From NCBI GenBank assembly GCA_030428105.1, contig JAUIBE010000002.1, positions 1 through 64,000 on the forward strand: a stretch of 64,000 nucleotides of DNA, given 5' to 3'. Shown in pieces: positions 1-7,910 of the stretch. Every line of letters begins with the position of its first letter. Positions within the stretch are counted from its first letter, which is position 1. Both the position numbers and the translations under genes were made by a program. The notes below the pieces were generated by a model, which saw only the letters and a program-made list of their open reading frames with translations, made no database searches and was not told the DNA's origin. Source of the stretch: Gammaproteobacteria bacterium. GTDB taxonomy: Bacteria > Pseudomonadota > Gammaproteobacteria > Xanthomonadales > SZUA-36.

Positions 1-374
1 CGGCAGACCCGGCCGCGGTTGCCGATGCCTTCCACGCCGCCCTCACGAGCGGTGACGAAGCTGGCGTGCGCGCCATTCTTGCTCCAGAGGTGCTGATTTT
101 TGAGTCGGGGGGCGTTGAGCGCTCACTGGAAGAGTACGCCAGCCATCATATGCACTCGGACATGAAGTTCCTGGCCGCAATCGATCGCGAACTGCTCGAC
201 CGCCAGACCCTGGGCGGCGGCGAAGTGGCTGTCGTAACCAGCAGGTCGCGCTTAAGCGGCAATTACCGCGACAGCGAAATCAATCTCTTCAGCACCGAAA
301 CACTGGTGATGGCCAGGTCAGAAAACGGCTGGACCATTCGCCACGTTCACTGGTCTTCACGGGAGGCGAAATGA
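1..374 (+). CDS. SnoaL/DUF4440-like protein, 5'-truncated by window edge
   Basis: The reading frame is open from the first complete codon (position 3) with no convincing start, so the gene begins upstream; an internal GTG at 66 is not a likely start because good protein sequence precedes it. The visible ~123 residues have the alternating strand pattern and ending (WTIRHVHWSS) of the NTF2-like SnoaL/DUF4440 superfamily, small cone-shaped domains that bind or isomerise ligands or act as plain binding proteins. No catalytic residues can be assigned. The stop overlaps the ATG of the DUF305 gene (ATGA, 371-374), so the two are probably translationally coupled. Family assignment is by pattern only. 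Confidence 0.6.
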   Translation, partial: ADPAAVADAFHAALTSGDEAGVRAILAPEVLIFESGGVERSLEEYASHHMHSDMKFLAAIDRELLDRQTLGGGEVAVVTSRSRLSGNYRDSEINLFSTETLVMARSENGWTIRHVHWSSREAK

Positions 375-853
375 ACATGAGTTATAGACGTTTTTTTCTG
401 ATGATCCTGACTTCAGCGACGCTGATGCTGGCGCTGATGTACCTGAACAGCTACGCCATCGATCACGTGTTCTGGAGCGAAACCCGCTTCTACATGGCGC
501 TCTACATGGCCGCCATGATGACAATCGTAATGCTGGCATTCATGCTCGGCAGTTACACCAACAAAGCCATGAACACCGGCATTTTCGTCGGCAGCCTTGT
601 GGTTTTTGCGGCGGCTGTTTTCCTGGTGCGCAGCCAGGCAACCGTGCAGGACGTTTCCTGGATGAAAGCCATGATTCCGCATCACTCCATCGCCATTCTG
701 ACCAGTGAGCGGGCGGAAATCAGCGACCCGCGAGTGCGCAAGCTGGCCGACGACATCATCAAGGCGCAGCGCCTGGAGATCGATGAAATGAAAGCGTTGA
801 TCACCGAGCTGGAAGGCGGGCCCAAGGCTACTCCGGAACTGGATGGCAAGTAG
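371..853 (+). CDS. DUF305 domain membrane protein
   Basis: 160 residues. Three hydrophobic segments fill the N-terminal half (about residues 8-28, 38-58 and 68-87). A DUF305-type soluble tail follows, with MKAMIPHHSIAI, a run of residues around SDPRVRKLADDII, and an amphipathic helix ending in EIDEMK. The M-x-x-H-H signature with the later EIxxM is characteristic of DUF305, a ferritin-like family of unknown role often linked to copper or heavy-metal loci. The start is the ATG that overlaps the stop of the preceding SnoaL-like gene. No metal-resistance neighbours are visible, so function remains open. Confidence 0.8.
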   Translation: MNMSYRRFFLMILTSATLMLALMYLNSYAIDHVFWSETRFYMALYMAAMMTIVMLAFMLGSYTNKAMNTGIFVGSLVVFAAAVFLVRSQATVQDVSWMKAMIPHHSIAILTSERAEISDPRVRKLADDIIKAQRLEIDEMKALITELEGGPKATPELDGK

Positions 854-897
854 CTGCGCGAAGGATTGCCAAGCGCGTTCCGCTTTCTTGACTTTTC

Positions 898-1134
898 ATG
901 AAATTGCCTGATACTGACTCAATGGCCAATATAAAGATCAGTTCTCAGGTTGAAAAAGAGCAGTGGGAAGCGCTGCAGGCGCTCGCTCGTGAATCGCACC
1001 AAAGCATTTCCGGCGTGCTCACCGAAGCGATTGCGGACTACGTTCGCAAGCGCCGGCTGCGCCCCTTTGTGCTCTCTCACCTTGAGGACTCCATGAACGA
1101 GAACGAGGAACTGGGCCGCCGCCTTGCCGAGTAA
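898..1134 (+). CDS. Ribbon-helix-helix (CopG-type) antitoxin
   Basis: 78 residues. Residues from about 10 (ANIKISSQVEKEQWEALQAL) onwards fit a ribbon-helix-helix DNA-binding fold, followed by a charged tail (MNENEELGRRLAE) that would be the toxin-neutralising part. It overlaps the following Doc-type gene by 11 bases, the usual antitoxin-first arrangement with coupled translation and autorepression. Two starts are possible: ATG 898 and ATG 922; the second gives the more typical MANIKI beginning. Neither has a good Shine-Dalgarno sequence. Identification rests on fold pattern plus the toxin partner. Confidence 0.75.
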   Translation: MKLPDTDSMANIKISSQVEKEQWEALQALARESHQSISGVLTEAIADYVRKRRLRPFVLSHLEDSMNENEELGRRLAE

Positions 1135-1513
1135 GGCCGTTCAATTCCTGTCCCTGGAAGAGGTAATTGCCATCCAGGAGGCTTCGATCAAGCGATTCGG
1201 CGGAACGCCAGGCTTAAGAGACAAAGGCCTTCTGGAAAGCGCGATTTACCGGCCACAGACCGGCTACTATGATGGTCTCGCGCAGATGGCCGCTGCGCTA
1301 TTCGAGTCTCTTATCAACAACCGCGCGTTTGTAGATGGCAACAAGCGCGTGGCATTCTTTACAGCCGATGTGTTTCTGCGACTGAATGGCTGGAAGATTC
1401 GTGTTGACCCAAGCGAGGCGTACGATTTTATCGTCGGCAGGCTGGAGCGAAACGACTGTGGCTTTGAACAGCTCGTTCCGTGGATCGAGCAGCATCTCGT
1501 ACGACTGGAGTAA
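1124..1513 (+). CDS. doc: Doc/Fic-family death-on-curing toxin
   Basis: 129 residues starting at TTG 1124, the only plausible start, inside the end of the antitoxin gene. It has the compact Doc build: an N-terminal LSLEEVIAIQ, then GLRDKGLLESA, then the Fic loop RAFVDGNKRVA. Doc toxins are Fic-fold kinases that phosphorylate EF-Tu and stop translation. The canonical loop begins with a catalytic histidine (H-x-F-x-D/N-G/A-N-K-R); here that position reads Arg (codon cgc, ~1321), with the rest of the loop intact. The protein could therefore be weakened or differently active. A second, core-genome TA pair rather than part of the 29-40 kb island. Confidence 0.85.
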   Translation: MPSKAVQFLSLEEVIAIQEASIKRFGGTPGLRDKGLLESAIYRPQTGYYDGLAQMAAALFESLINNRAFVDGNKRVAFFTADVFLRLNGWKIRVDPSEAYDFIVGRLERNDCGFEQLVPWIEQHLVRLE

Positions 1514-1521
1514 TCCGCAGG

Positions 1522-2331
1522 TTGGAACTGACTAAACGCTGGCGCTGGTTAGGCATTGAATTCCTGGTGATCGCGCTGGGTGTGTTTTCCGCGCTGGCGG
1601 TGGACACATGGGTTGAGGATCGTCAAAACGCCAAGAAAGAGGCCATTTACCGCGAACGCCTCAAAGCCGACCTCGAACGCGATGTAGCCAACATGGATGC
1701 GATAATCGATTATTTCCGCAGCGTTAGCGCCCACGGCCTGATGACGTTGGCAGACCTGGATGGCGTCAAGCCACTGGATGATTTCCAGCTCATGTTCGCG
1801 GCTTTTAACGCGGCCGAGGAATGGCCGTTCCGCACCGAGTCTTCCACCTACAACGACCTGCAGAGCACCGGCGGCCTCTCCCTGCTGAGCGATGTCCAGT
1901 TTCGTATTGACCTGGCCGACTATCACCGCGTTACCGAGACTCGCCAGCATTTGTGGGATTTGCCGCGTGTTTACCGCGAGACAGCGCGGGGCATCATTCC
2001 TAACAAGCTGCAAGTGGCCATTCACGAGGCTTGCGATGCCTCCAGTGGTGAAAACCCATTGTCCGGGCCGCTTTCCGCCATCGAAACATCGAGCGCCGAA
2101 CTCGAAGCGGCAACGGATCCCTACACCAGCCCCGCCACCGCTGAAGGCTTTTGCGGCCTGAACCCGGAGGATTTCGAGTTGAGCCGCGCCGTTGCCGAGT
2201 TTCGGTCTAACCCTGACGTGGCGCGACAGCTTCGCTTTCGCGTATCTGAGATCAACGTGGCCATCGCCTTGTTCAAGGGGCAGCGCGCGCTGGCGAACGA
2301 ATTACTGCTAAGACTGGCAGAAAGCGACTAA
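1522..2331 (+). CDS. Membrane-anchored protein of the DUF6090-like type
   Basis: About 269 residues from TTG 1522, which follows a GGAG at 1507-1510; an upstream GTG at 1480 lies inside doc and is less likely. The N-terminus KRWRWLGIEFLVIALGVFSA forms one transmembrane helix, followed by AVDTWVEDRQ and a long helical region. This IEFLVIxLGVF...W.E pattern is seen in DUF6090-like proteins of unknown function, usually a single inner-membrane helix with a periplasmic helical domain. No enzyme motif is visible. It converges on the next gene with four bases between stops. Confidence 0.6.
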   Translation: MELTKRWRWLGIEFLVIALGVFSALAVDTWVEDRQNAKKEAIYRERLKADLERDVANMDAIIDYFRSVSAHGLMTLADLDGVKPLDDFQLMFAAFNAAEEWPFRTESSTYNDLQSTGGLSLLSDVQFRIDLADYHRVTETRQHLWDLPRVYRETARGIIPNKLQVAIHEACDASSGENPLSGPLSAIETSSAELEAATDPYTSPATAEGFCGLNPEDFELSRAVAEFRSNPDVARQLRFRVSEINVAIALFKGQRALANELLLRLAESD

Positions 2332-2335
2332 AGCC

Positions 2336-3043
2336 TCAGGGGCTCTCGAAACCGTCCTCGAATTCCAGCCCCAGTGTCCAGAACACCGTAAAGCTGCCAG
2401 GCTCAACCAGCCGCGCGTTGTCCAGGACATCTTCCTCGGCGATCCGGTATTCCCAGCCAAAGTTGCCGGCCGGGTTATCCACCCACGCCTGCACATCGGC
2501 AATCAGGCCATCGTTGGCTGAGCCAGAATCGGTATCGATGGAGGAGGTGCCGCCGGCACTGGAAAGCGGCGCGGTGGCGCTGGCATCGGCCTGCACCGCT
2601 GGCGCGTTTGCCCAGGTAACCCCGGGAACCTCCGAGCCGCCGCCACAGGCTGCAGTCACGCGGATTCCGGCGCCTTCTTCCCAGGTCTCCTCAACCCGCC
2701 GCAACTCCAGGGTCGCAGACTTAGGCGCGCCCGCCCCCATGTGACGCACCCGCACCTGGGTGAACTGGTAAACCACTCGGGTCACCACCGCTCCTGCCGG
2801 AATGGCGGGCAGGTCGAAACGCACAAAGGCGCGACGGGTAATGACGAAGCCATCCAGGTTGCCCACGCAGATGGTGGCGTAGCCACCGGCATTCCAGCCG
2901 GATGGCTGCTCGAAAATGGTCGCCTCCGCCGCCGCGCTGGCCACACCAGACTGCGCCCAGGCAGGGGCGTGGAAAAACACCGCGCCACTGGCGAGAAGGC
3001 CAAGAGCGAACTTCCAACAAGCTGGAAATGAGCGGGCAATCAA
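2336..3043 (-). CDS. Secreted DNRLRE-like protein with DGFES tail
   Basis: 235 residues with a clear Sec signal peptide (hydrophobic core LLASGAVFFHAPAWA, cleavage after AQ near residue 32). The mature part has the pattern of a DNRLRE/surface adhesion domain: RRAFVRFDLPAIPAGAVVTR, then an internal ELRRVEETW strand and VTWANAP, then DVQAWVDNP with FGWEYRI near the end. Such domains are beta-sandwich modules of exported proteins. The C-terminus ends FEDGFESP, a short F-x-DGFE tail that recurs at the ends of unrelated exported proteins in Xanthomonadales relatives, possibly a sorting or stability tag (recollection, not verified). No enzyme signature seen. Confidence 0.65.
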   Translation of the reverse strand: MIARSFPACWKFALGLLASGAVFFHAPAWAQSGVASAAAEATIFEQPSGWNAGGYATICVGNLDGFVITRRAFVRFDLPAIPAGAVVTRVVYQFTQVRVRHMGAGAPKSATLELRRVEETWEEGAGIRVTAACGGGSEVPGVTWANAPAVQADASATAPLSSAGGTSSIDTDSGSANDGLIADVQAWVDNPAGNFGWEYRIAEEDVLDNARLVEPGSFTVFWTLGLEFEDGFESP

Positions 3044-3142
3044 TGGGTGCTGGGTCCGGATGCTTTATTGCGGAAGGCCTTGAGTTTAAACTGGCCATCC
3101 CGCCGGGTCATGTGCCCGGGTTGACCGCAGACTTGTTTCAGG

Positions 3143-3171
3143 TTGACTTCGGAGTGCCCAGCGGGTTTAAT
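3143..3171 (+). promoter_or_regulatory. Promoter of tRNA-Phe
   Basis: TTGACT at 3143-3148, a 17-base spacer, and TTTAAT at 3166-3171. The bases after the -10 are GC-rich (ccgcgcc), the discriminator type typical of stringently controlled stable-RNA promoters. The predicted start (~3178) leaves a ~39-base leader before the tRNA. Confidence 0.7.
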
Positions 3172-3216
3172 ACCGCGCCTTCGGCTGCATCTTTGCGGCC
3201 AAACCAGCCTTACGAT

Positions 3217-3292
3217 GGCCAGGTAGCTCAGTTGGTAGAGCAGCGGATTGAAAATCCGCGTGTCGGTGGTTCGATTCCGCCCCTGGCCACCA
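3217..3292 (+). tRNA. tRNA-Phe (anticodon GAA)
   Basis: 76-base cloverleaf: acceptor GGCCAGG/CCTGGCC, D-arm with AGCTCAGTTGGTAGAGC, anticodon stem GCGGA/TCCGC with loop TTGAAAA, so anticodon GAA at 3250-3252, T-arm GGTGG-TTCGATT-CCGCC, and an encoded CCA end. Anticodon and loop identify phenylalanine. It is preceded by its own promoter and followed by a T-run; no integrase or attachment site is next to it. Confidence 0.97.
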
Positions 3293-3300
3293 CGTTTTTT
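3293..3300 (+). terminator. T-tract after tRNA-Phe
   Basis: CG followed by six T directly after the tRNA. The tRNA acceptor stem itself could act as the hairpin for intrinsic termination; no separate stem-loop is seen. Confidence 0.4.
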
Positions 3301-3373
3301 GACATGTGAATACAATCACGCTCAGTAGCTATTGCCTCCCAGCTAGCTTCGCTCAATCCTTTAAAATCAAAAC

Positions 3374-5383
3374 GTGCACGCTTCGCTTCTTAAATTAGGA
3401 CCGGCCATCGCAATCTTTTTGGCGCCTGTCCCACTTGCCGCTCAAATCTGCAATACGCAAGACTATCTCGTCCTGTCTTCTCAACAGGACGTGGATGAGT
3501 TTCAGGCAAGTTACGGACCCTGCGACGCGCTGGACTTCCCACTGGCGATTTCGGGCGAGGACATTGAAGACCTGGGACCCCTCCAGGGCCTTGTGAGGGT
3601 TGGCTCTGAGAATTCTCATGGCTTGAACATCACGGATAACCCCAGTTTGACTTCGCTCGAAGGCCTGGAGTCGCTGGAGACCGTCTACGGAATTCTTTCT
3701 GTCACCCAAAACCCGTCAATCACAAGCCTGACTGGCTTGTCCGGGTTGGAATACATCTCGCAAAGACTGATTGTTGCGAACAACGAGAACCTCACCAGCC
3801 TCCAGGGCCTGGGGCCGGACCTGACTCTGCAATGGTTGTTGAGAATTGCTGGTAATCCCAAACTGACAACCCTCTCGGGACTATCAGAGTTGGATTTCGG
3901 CAGTTGGCCGAATATTGAGATCGTTTCCAGTCACGGGCTTCTAAATCTCCAAGGGCTTCCTGCATTCGAACGTCTTGGAGCGGTGGTAGTTTGGGGGAAC
4001 GACAAACTGGTTAGTTTCGAAGGCCTGATCGCAAACTCCACGATTCCAGTTTCCTTGAATGTTCAACAAAACAAGGCATTGAAGAACTTCAAGGGGCTTG
4101 AATGGCTTACCTCGGCAGAAAATATTCGGGTCACAAATAATGCGTCGTTGGAGAACTTTGTTGGGCTGGAGAACCTTGCGAAGGCCAAGCGTCTTGACGT
4201 CACCTCCAACCCATCGCTGGCTAGCATGCAAGGCCTCGGCTCGCTGGCCCAACTATACGACGAACACACAGACATCCCGCCAGACGACCCTTTCGTGGGG
4301 TATCTCATCGTCCGACAGAATCCTGCGCTTGAGAGCCTCGACGGCCTCGATTCGCTGATATCCGCACGCAATATTCAGGTCAGTCACAACCCGTTACTCT
4401 CCGATTGCAGTGCACTGGCCCCACTCCTAGATGTTGTTGATCATGATGCGCCTGGGCCAGGACCCGGGGTGCAAACGCAAATCCCATTCGTTCCTGATGT
4501 GTTGAACGAAGTGAGTATTGGGTCCAACGCTCCCGGCTGCGAGAACAAGGAAGATGTGGTGGCAACACCTGCGGTCGAGCGGACCATGACGGGTTCATGG
4601 TTCAATCCTTCGTCCGCTGGCGAAGGCTTCATGATTCATGCCGTCCAGGAGCACAAGTCAAACCCCTTCAACCCCCAATTTGGCCTCGCAGTTGGCTACT
4701 ACTATGGCTACGACGAAAACGGCGATCGATTCTGGCTTATTGGTGTTCACGAAGGTGAGATGAACTGGAATGAGCCGATTGAGTTTGTCGCAACCCGTGC
4801 ATCTGGCGGCACTTTCGAAGGTTTCGATCCCGGCGCTATCAGTGAACAAACATGGGGTAGCTTCACGTTTACTCCAGGATATTGCGACGGCGGGATAATC
4901 ACTCTCAGTGGTCAGTTCGACGGCCTGGGTCCGGTAGAAAAATCCCTCAACGTCACCAGGTTGGGAACCGTCGCGGGCGATTTCTGCGCCGGGCAGGAGT
5001 GGACCAATTTCTCGGATAGCCTGACGGCCTCCTGGTTTGACCCGTCAACCTCCGGCCAGGGTCTTGCCATCCACAAGATCGACGATGAAACGGGCATTGT
5101 TTATTTTTACGGCTTCGATGCTGCCGGAGACCCGTTGTGGTTGATCGGGGTGTGGTCAGGACCGGTAGAACTGGCCCAACCGCTCGAAATTCAAATGATT
5201 CAAGTCAGCGGCGGAACCTTCAGCGAGATTGACCCCGAAAATATCGTTGAAGAACCATGGGGCGTTTTGCGCCTGATCATGGAGGATTGCCCAACAGGAA
5301 CGGCCGAGCTTGACGGACTGGACGGCAAGCAGACGCTGGCAATCGAGCAACTCGCTCCATCGTTGGGACTGGAGTGCCGCTAA
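3374..5383 (+). CDS. Secreted leucine-rich-repeat protein with duplicated C-terminal domain
   Basis: 669 residues from GTG 3374 (no clear ribosome site); signal peptide ends near LAAQ at residue 24. Residues ~55-370 are irregular receptor-L-like leucine-rich repeats with a recurring N-P-S-L-x-S-L-x-G-L pattern of ~24 residues, forming a solenoid for ligand binding. Residues ~410-540 and ~550-669 are two copies of the same domain, each beginning (G/A)SWF(N/D)PS and containing Y-F/Y-Y-G-(Y/F)D followed by WLIGV and SGGTF, with paired cysteines. This WFNP...WLIG unit recurs in exported proteins of related genera. Likely a cell-surface or secreted adhesion protein; no catalytic motif. Confidence 0.75.
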   Translation: MHASLLKLGPAIAIFLAPVPLAAQICNTQDYLVLSSQQDVDEFQASYGPCDALDFPLAISGEDIEDLGPLQGLVRVGSENSHGLNITDNPSLTSLEGLESLETVYGILSVTQNPSITSLTGLSGLEYISQRLIVANNENLTSLQGLGPDLTLQWLLRIAGNPKLTTLSGLSELDFGSWPNIEIVSSHGLLNLQGLPAFERLGAVVVWGNDKLVSFEGLIANSTIPVSLNVQQNKALKNFKGLEWLTSAENIRVTNNASLENFVGLENLAKAKRLDVTSNPSLASMQGLGSLAQLYDEHTDIPPDDPFVGYLIVRQNPALESLDGLDSLISARNIQVSHNPLLSDCSALAPLLDVVDHDAPGPGPGVQTQIPFVPDVLNEVSIGSNAPGCENKEDVVATPAVERTMTGSWFNPSSAGEGFMIHAVQEHKSNPFNPQFGLAVGYYYGYDENGDRFWLIGVHEGEMNWNEPIEFVATRASGGTFEGFDPGAISEQTWGSFTFTPGYCDGGIITLSGQFDGLGPVEKSLNVTRLGTVAGDFCAGQEWTNFSDSLTASWFDPSTSGQGLAIHKIDDETGIVYFYGFDAAGDPLWLIGVWSGPVELAQPLEIQMIQVSGGTFSEIDPENIVEEPWGVLRLIMEDCPTGTAELDGLDGKQTLAIEQLAPSLGLECR

Positions 5384-5490
5384 GGGCGGGTAGCCGCGAC
5401 ATACATTGCTCGATCGCGAAGCCTCGCGAGTAACACAAGCCACCGGCCGCTTTTTTGTTCGGTCGCACATCAGAGCGATACAATTCACCC

Positions 5491-6507
5491 ATGAAAATCC
5501 TCGTCACCGGTAGCGCCGGTCACCTGGGTGAAGGGCTAATGCGCCACCTGGATGCCATCGGCATGCGTCCCGTCGGTCTCGACATCAAGCCATCAGAGTT
5601 CACCAGCCACGTGGGCTCGATTGGGGACGCTGAGTTTGTCGATGCCTGCACTGCGGGCGTTGATGCCATCATTCACGCGGCCACCCTGCACAAGCCGCAC
5701 GTGGCCACCCACAGCCGCCAGGCGTTTGTCGATACCAATATCAGCGGAACCCTGAACCTGCTCGAAGCCGCGGTTCGTCACCGGGTGCAGTCATTCGTGT
5801 TTACCAGCACCACCAGCACTTTTGGCGACGCCATGCGTCCGGCGCCGGGCGAGCCCGCCGTTTGGGTGACCGAGGCGATGCAGCCGCAGCCGAAAAACAT
5901 TTACGGGGTGACCAAGCTGGCGGCGGAAAATCTCTGCCGCATGTTCAACCGCAACCTGGCGTTGCCCTGCGTGGTGTTGCGCACCTCGCGGTTCTTTCCG
6001 GAGGACGACGACAACCGCCACAAGCGCGATGCATTCGATGATGACAACCTGAAGCTCAACGAACTGCTGTTCAGGCGGGCAGATATCCACGACATGGTCA
6101 CAGCCCACGTTGCGGCCCTCAACAAGGCGCCGGAGCTGGGTTTTGGCACCTTCATCATCAGCGCCGCCAGCCCTTTTACCCGTGACGATGTTGGTGCCCT
6201 GGCCGTTGACACACCCTCGGTCGTGGCTCGCTATGTGCCCGGATATGCCGAGGTCTACGCCGACCGGGGATGGAAGATGTTCCAATCCATTGGCCGCATC
6301 TACGACAGCACGTTAGCGCGCAAGACGCTGGGCTGGGAGCCCGAACTCAACTTCAAGGGCGCGATTGCCGCCTTGCAGGACGGCCGTGACTATCGCAGCG
6401 AACTGGCGGTCCAGGTTGGCAAGAAGGGCTATCACGAACAGACTTTTGCAGACGGACCGTTCCCGGTTGAAGAAACGCCCCAGATCGATCCGGGCCACGA
6501 TCGCTAG
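5491..6507 (+). CDS. NAD(P)-dependent epimerase/dehydratase (extended SDR)
   Basis: 338 residues from ATG 5491, chosen because the Rossmann strand MKILVTG starts there. GSAGHLG gives the G-x-x-G-x-x-G nucleotide loop; later come TSTTSTFGD (catalytic Ser/Thr) and NIYGVTKLAAE (YxxxK). VDTNISGTLNLLEAA and HDMVTAHVAAL are also standard extended-SDR elements. The enzyme should act on a nucleotide sugar or similar alcohol/ketone substrate; which one cannot be told. Stands alone, with the convergent SnoaL-like gene 37 bases downstream. Confidence 0.85.
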   Translation: MKILVTGSAGHLGEGLMRHLDAIGMRPVGLDIKPSEFTSHVGSIGDAEFVDACTAGVDAIIHAATLHKPHVATHSRQAFVDTNISGTLNLLEAAVRHRVQSFVFTSTTSTFGDAMRPAPGEPAVWVTEAMQPQPKNIYGVTKLAAENLCRMFNRNLALPCVVLRTSRFFPEDDDNRHKRDAFDDDNLKLNELLFRRADIHDMVTAHVAALNKAPELGFGTFIISAASPFTRDDVGALAVDTPSVVARYVPGYAEVYADRGWKMFQSIGRIYDSTLARKTLGWEPELNFKGAIAALQDGRDYRSELAVQVGKKGYHEQTFADGPFPVEETPQIDPGHDR

Positions 6508-6544
6508 AGAGTTTAGTTGCCGCACACCTCCCTGTGCACCAGAG

Positions 6545-6940
6545 CTAACCGAAGGTCGCGTCCACCAGCGCGGTATCCGCGTACTCGGTCACCTCTGCAA
6601 ACTTTCCATCCCTGATCCGGATAACCCAGCAATAGCTGTTGTTGTAGGGTTTTCCGTCATGGGTTTCGGCCGCTCCGGATGCCAACGCAACCACGTGGTC
6701 GTCTTCCGCCACCAACCGTTGCACGGTCATCCTGATACCCGCTTTCAGACTGGAAAACAGCGGCCCCAGGAGCTTTTCCATCAACGCTTGTTTGCCCACG
6801 AACGTGCCCGAGAGCGAAGTCGTTCCAATGTTGGTCCAGCGAATGTCATCTGCGATCAGGTTCATGGATGTTTCCATGTCACCCGCGTTGCTGGCGTCGT
6901 AAAAGCGCTGGACAATTGCCTTGTTGGTGCTGGCGGACAT
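6545..6940 (-). CDS. SnoaL-like / ketosteroid-isomerase-fold protein
   Basis: 131 residues: NKAIVQRFYDASNAGDMETSMNLI at the N-terminus, DDIRWTNIG, then MTVQRLVAEDDHVVALASG and a final YCWVIRIRDGKFAEVTEYADTALV. This is the standard NTF2-like SnoaL_2 layout (helix-helix followed by a curved sheet). Members include isomerases, cyclases and many uncharacterised proteins; the Asp/His dyad cannot be assigned with confidence. Transcribed on the minus strand between two unrelated genes. Confidence 0.75.
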   Translation of the reverse strand: MSASTNKAIVQRFYDASNAGDMETSMNLIADDIRWTNIGTTSLSGTFVGKQALMEKLLGPLFSSLKAGIRMTVQRLVAEDDHVVALASGAAETHDGKPYNNSYCWVIRIRDGKFAEVTEYADTALVDATFG

Positions 6941-7085
6941 TGCTTGCTCCTCGTGCTGCCGGATGAATCAGCAAGCAAGCGTACCAGCTTGTTCTCGACG
7001 CGGCCTTGCCCAAAGTCCTGGGCCTGGCGTGGTGCACACAAGCCCGCGCAAACTGGCGCAATTCACGCCCGCCTGGAAGCAATGT

Positions 7086-7625
7086 TTACTGCTTGACGTA
7101 ACGCGCCTCGAAAACCACCTTCCATTCCCCGCTTTCGTCATCAAAAGTCTCGAAGCGCTGGATCACATCGCCGTTTTCCTCGGGCGTCCATACGCCCTTG
7201 AACCGCGTGGTGGTGTTGGATGCGTACTGGTCGGATTCGCCTTCCAGCACCATCTGGCCCTGGTCGTTCAGCCCGCCCTGGTAGTCAATGAACCAACTGT
7301 TGGAAACCCACACCTGGCGCCAGTGACCACGCACCGGGTTGTAGAAGTTCATCGAGAAGCCGCCATTGCCGTTGGCATCAACCCACGACTCTTTCACCAG
7401 GCAATTGGCGTGGTGCTTGGTGATGGAGTTGGTGCCAAACAGGGTCCGCTCTTCGTTGTTGCTGTAGACCTTCCAGTCACCCAGCCAGAAATCCCACTGG
7501 TTGAACTCGGGGCTTTCTTCACAAACCTTTGGCGGTGGTGGCGGTGCATCCTGGGCGAACAGGGCCGAGCCGAAGCCGGGCGAGACCAAAAGAACCAACG
7601 CGATCATGGTGTTGCGCAACTGCAT
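7086..7625 (-). CDS. Exported DUF1579-like beta-barrel protein
   Basis: 179 residues. A signal peptide (MIALVLLVSPGFGSALFAQ) is followed by a proline-rich linker (DAPPPPPK) and a domain opening QWDFWLGDWKVYSN, the FDFWLGxW signature of DUF1579/lipocalin-like proteins. Further motifs: ITKHHANCLVKESWVDANG, GHWRQVWVSNSWF and RFKGVWTPEENG. These proteins are thought to be small ligand-binding barrels; function unknown. The two cysteines (mature part) could form a disulfide in the periplasm. Confidence 0.65.
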   Translation of the reverse strand: MQLRNTMIALVLLVSPGFGSALFAQDAPPPPPKVCEESPEFNQWDFWLGDWKVYSNNEERTLFGTNSITKHHANCLVKESWVDANGNGGFSMNFYNPVRGHWRQVWVSNSWFIDYQGGLNDQGQMVLEGESDQYASNTTTRFKGVWTPEENGDVIQRFETFDDESGEWKVVFEARYVKQ

Positions 7626-7815
7626 GACGAACTCCCTCAGTGGGCCAGCCTTCAGATTGCGCCCTCGGCCCGCAAGTGGGTAGCCCTAAACCGCCGAAAC
7701 GCCCCTGCCACGCGATGGAAGCTGCCTGGCATCCGTGGGTAAGCCAGCCACGGGCCAGTCAGGACCCTCTGCCCCAGTTGCCATACGCCATCGCACTGTG
7801 TAATCTAGAGGGATA

Positions 7816-7853
7816 GGCTAGCCAGGGAAGGTGTCCCGGCTGGCCTTTTTTTT
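7816..7853 (+). terminator. Intrinsic terminator-like hairpin upstream of the pilin-like gene
   Basis: A GC-rich stem (GGCTAGCC-a-GGGA paired with TCCC-GGCTGGCC, one bulged A and one G-T pair, loop aggtg) spans 7816-7845 and is followed by eight T. It lies between divergent genes with no plus-strand gene upstream. A weak promoter-like TTGCCA-17-TAATCT (about 7778-7806) sits just before it. It could terminate a very short RNA or attenuate the pilin-like gene. Confidence 0.6.
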
Positions 7854-7910
7854 GGCTGCTCACAAGGGATCGGAGTGAGCAAAAACCAAGTGTTCCTGCG
7901 GGGGGAATAC

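Noticed and set aside
3217-3292. tRNA-Phe as an island attachment site
   Set aside because: No integrase or repeated tRNA 3' end is nearby and flanking genes look like core genome.
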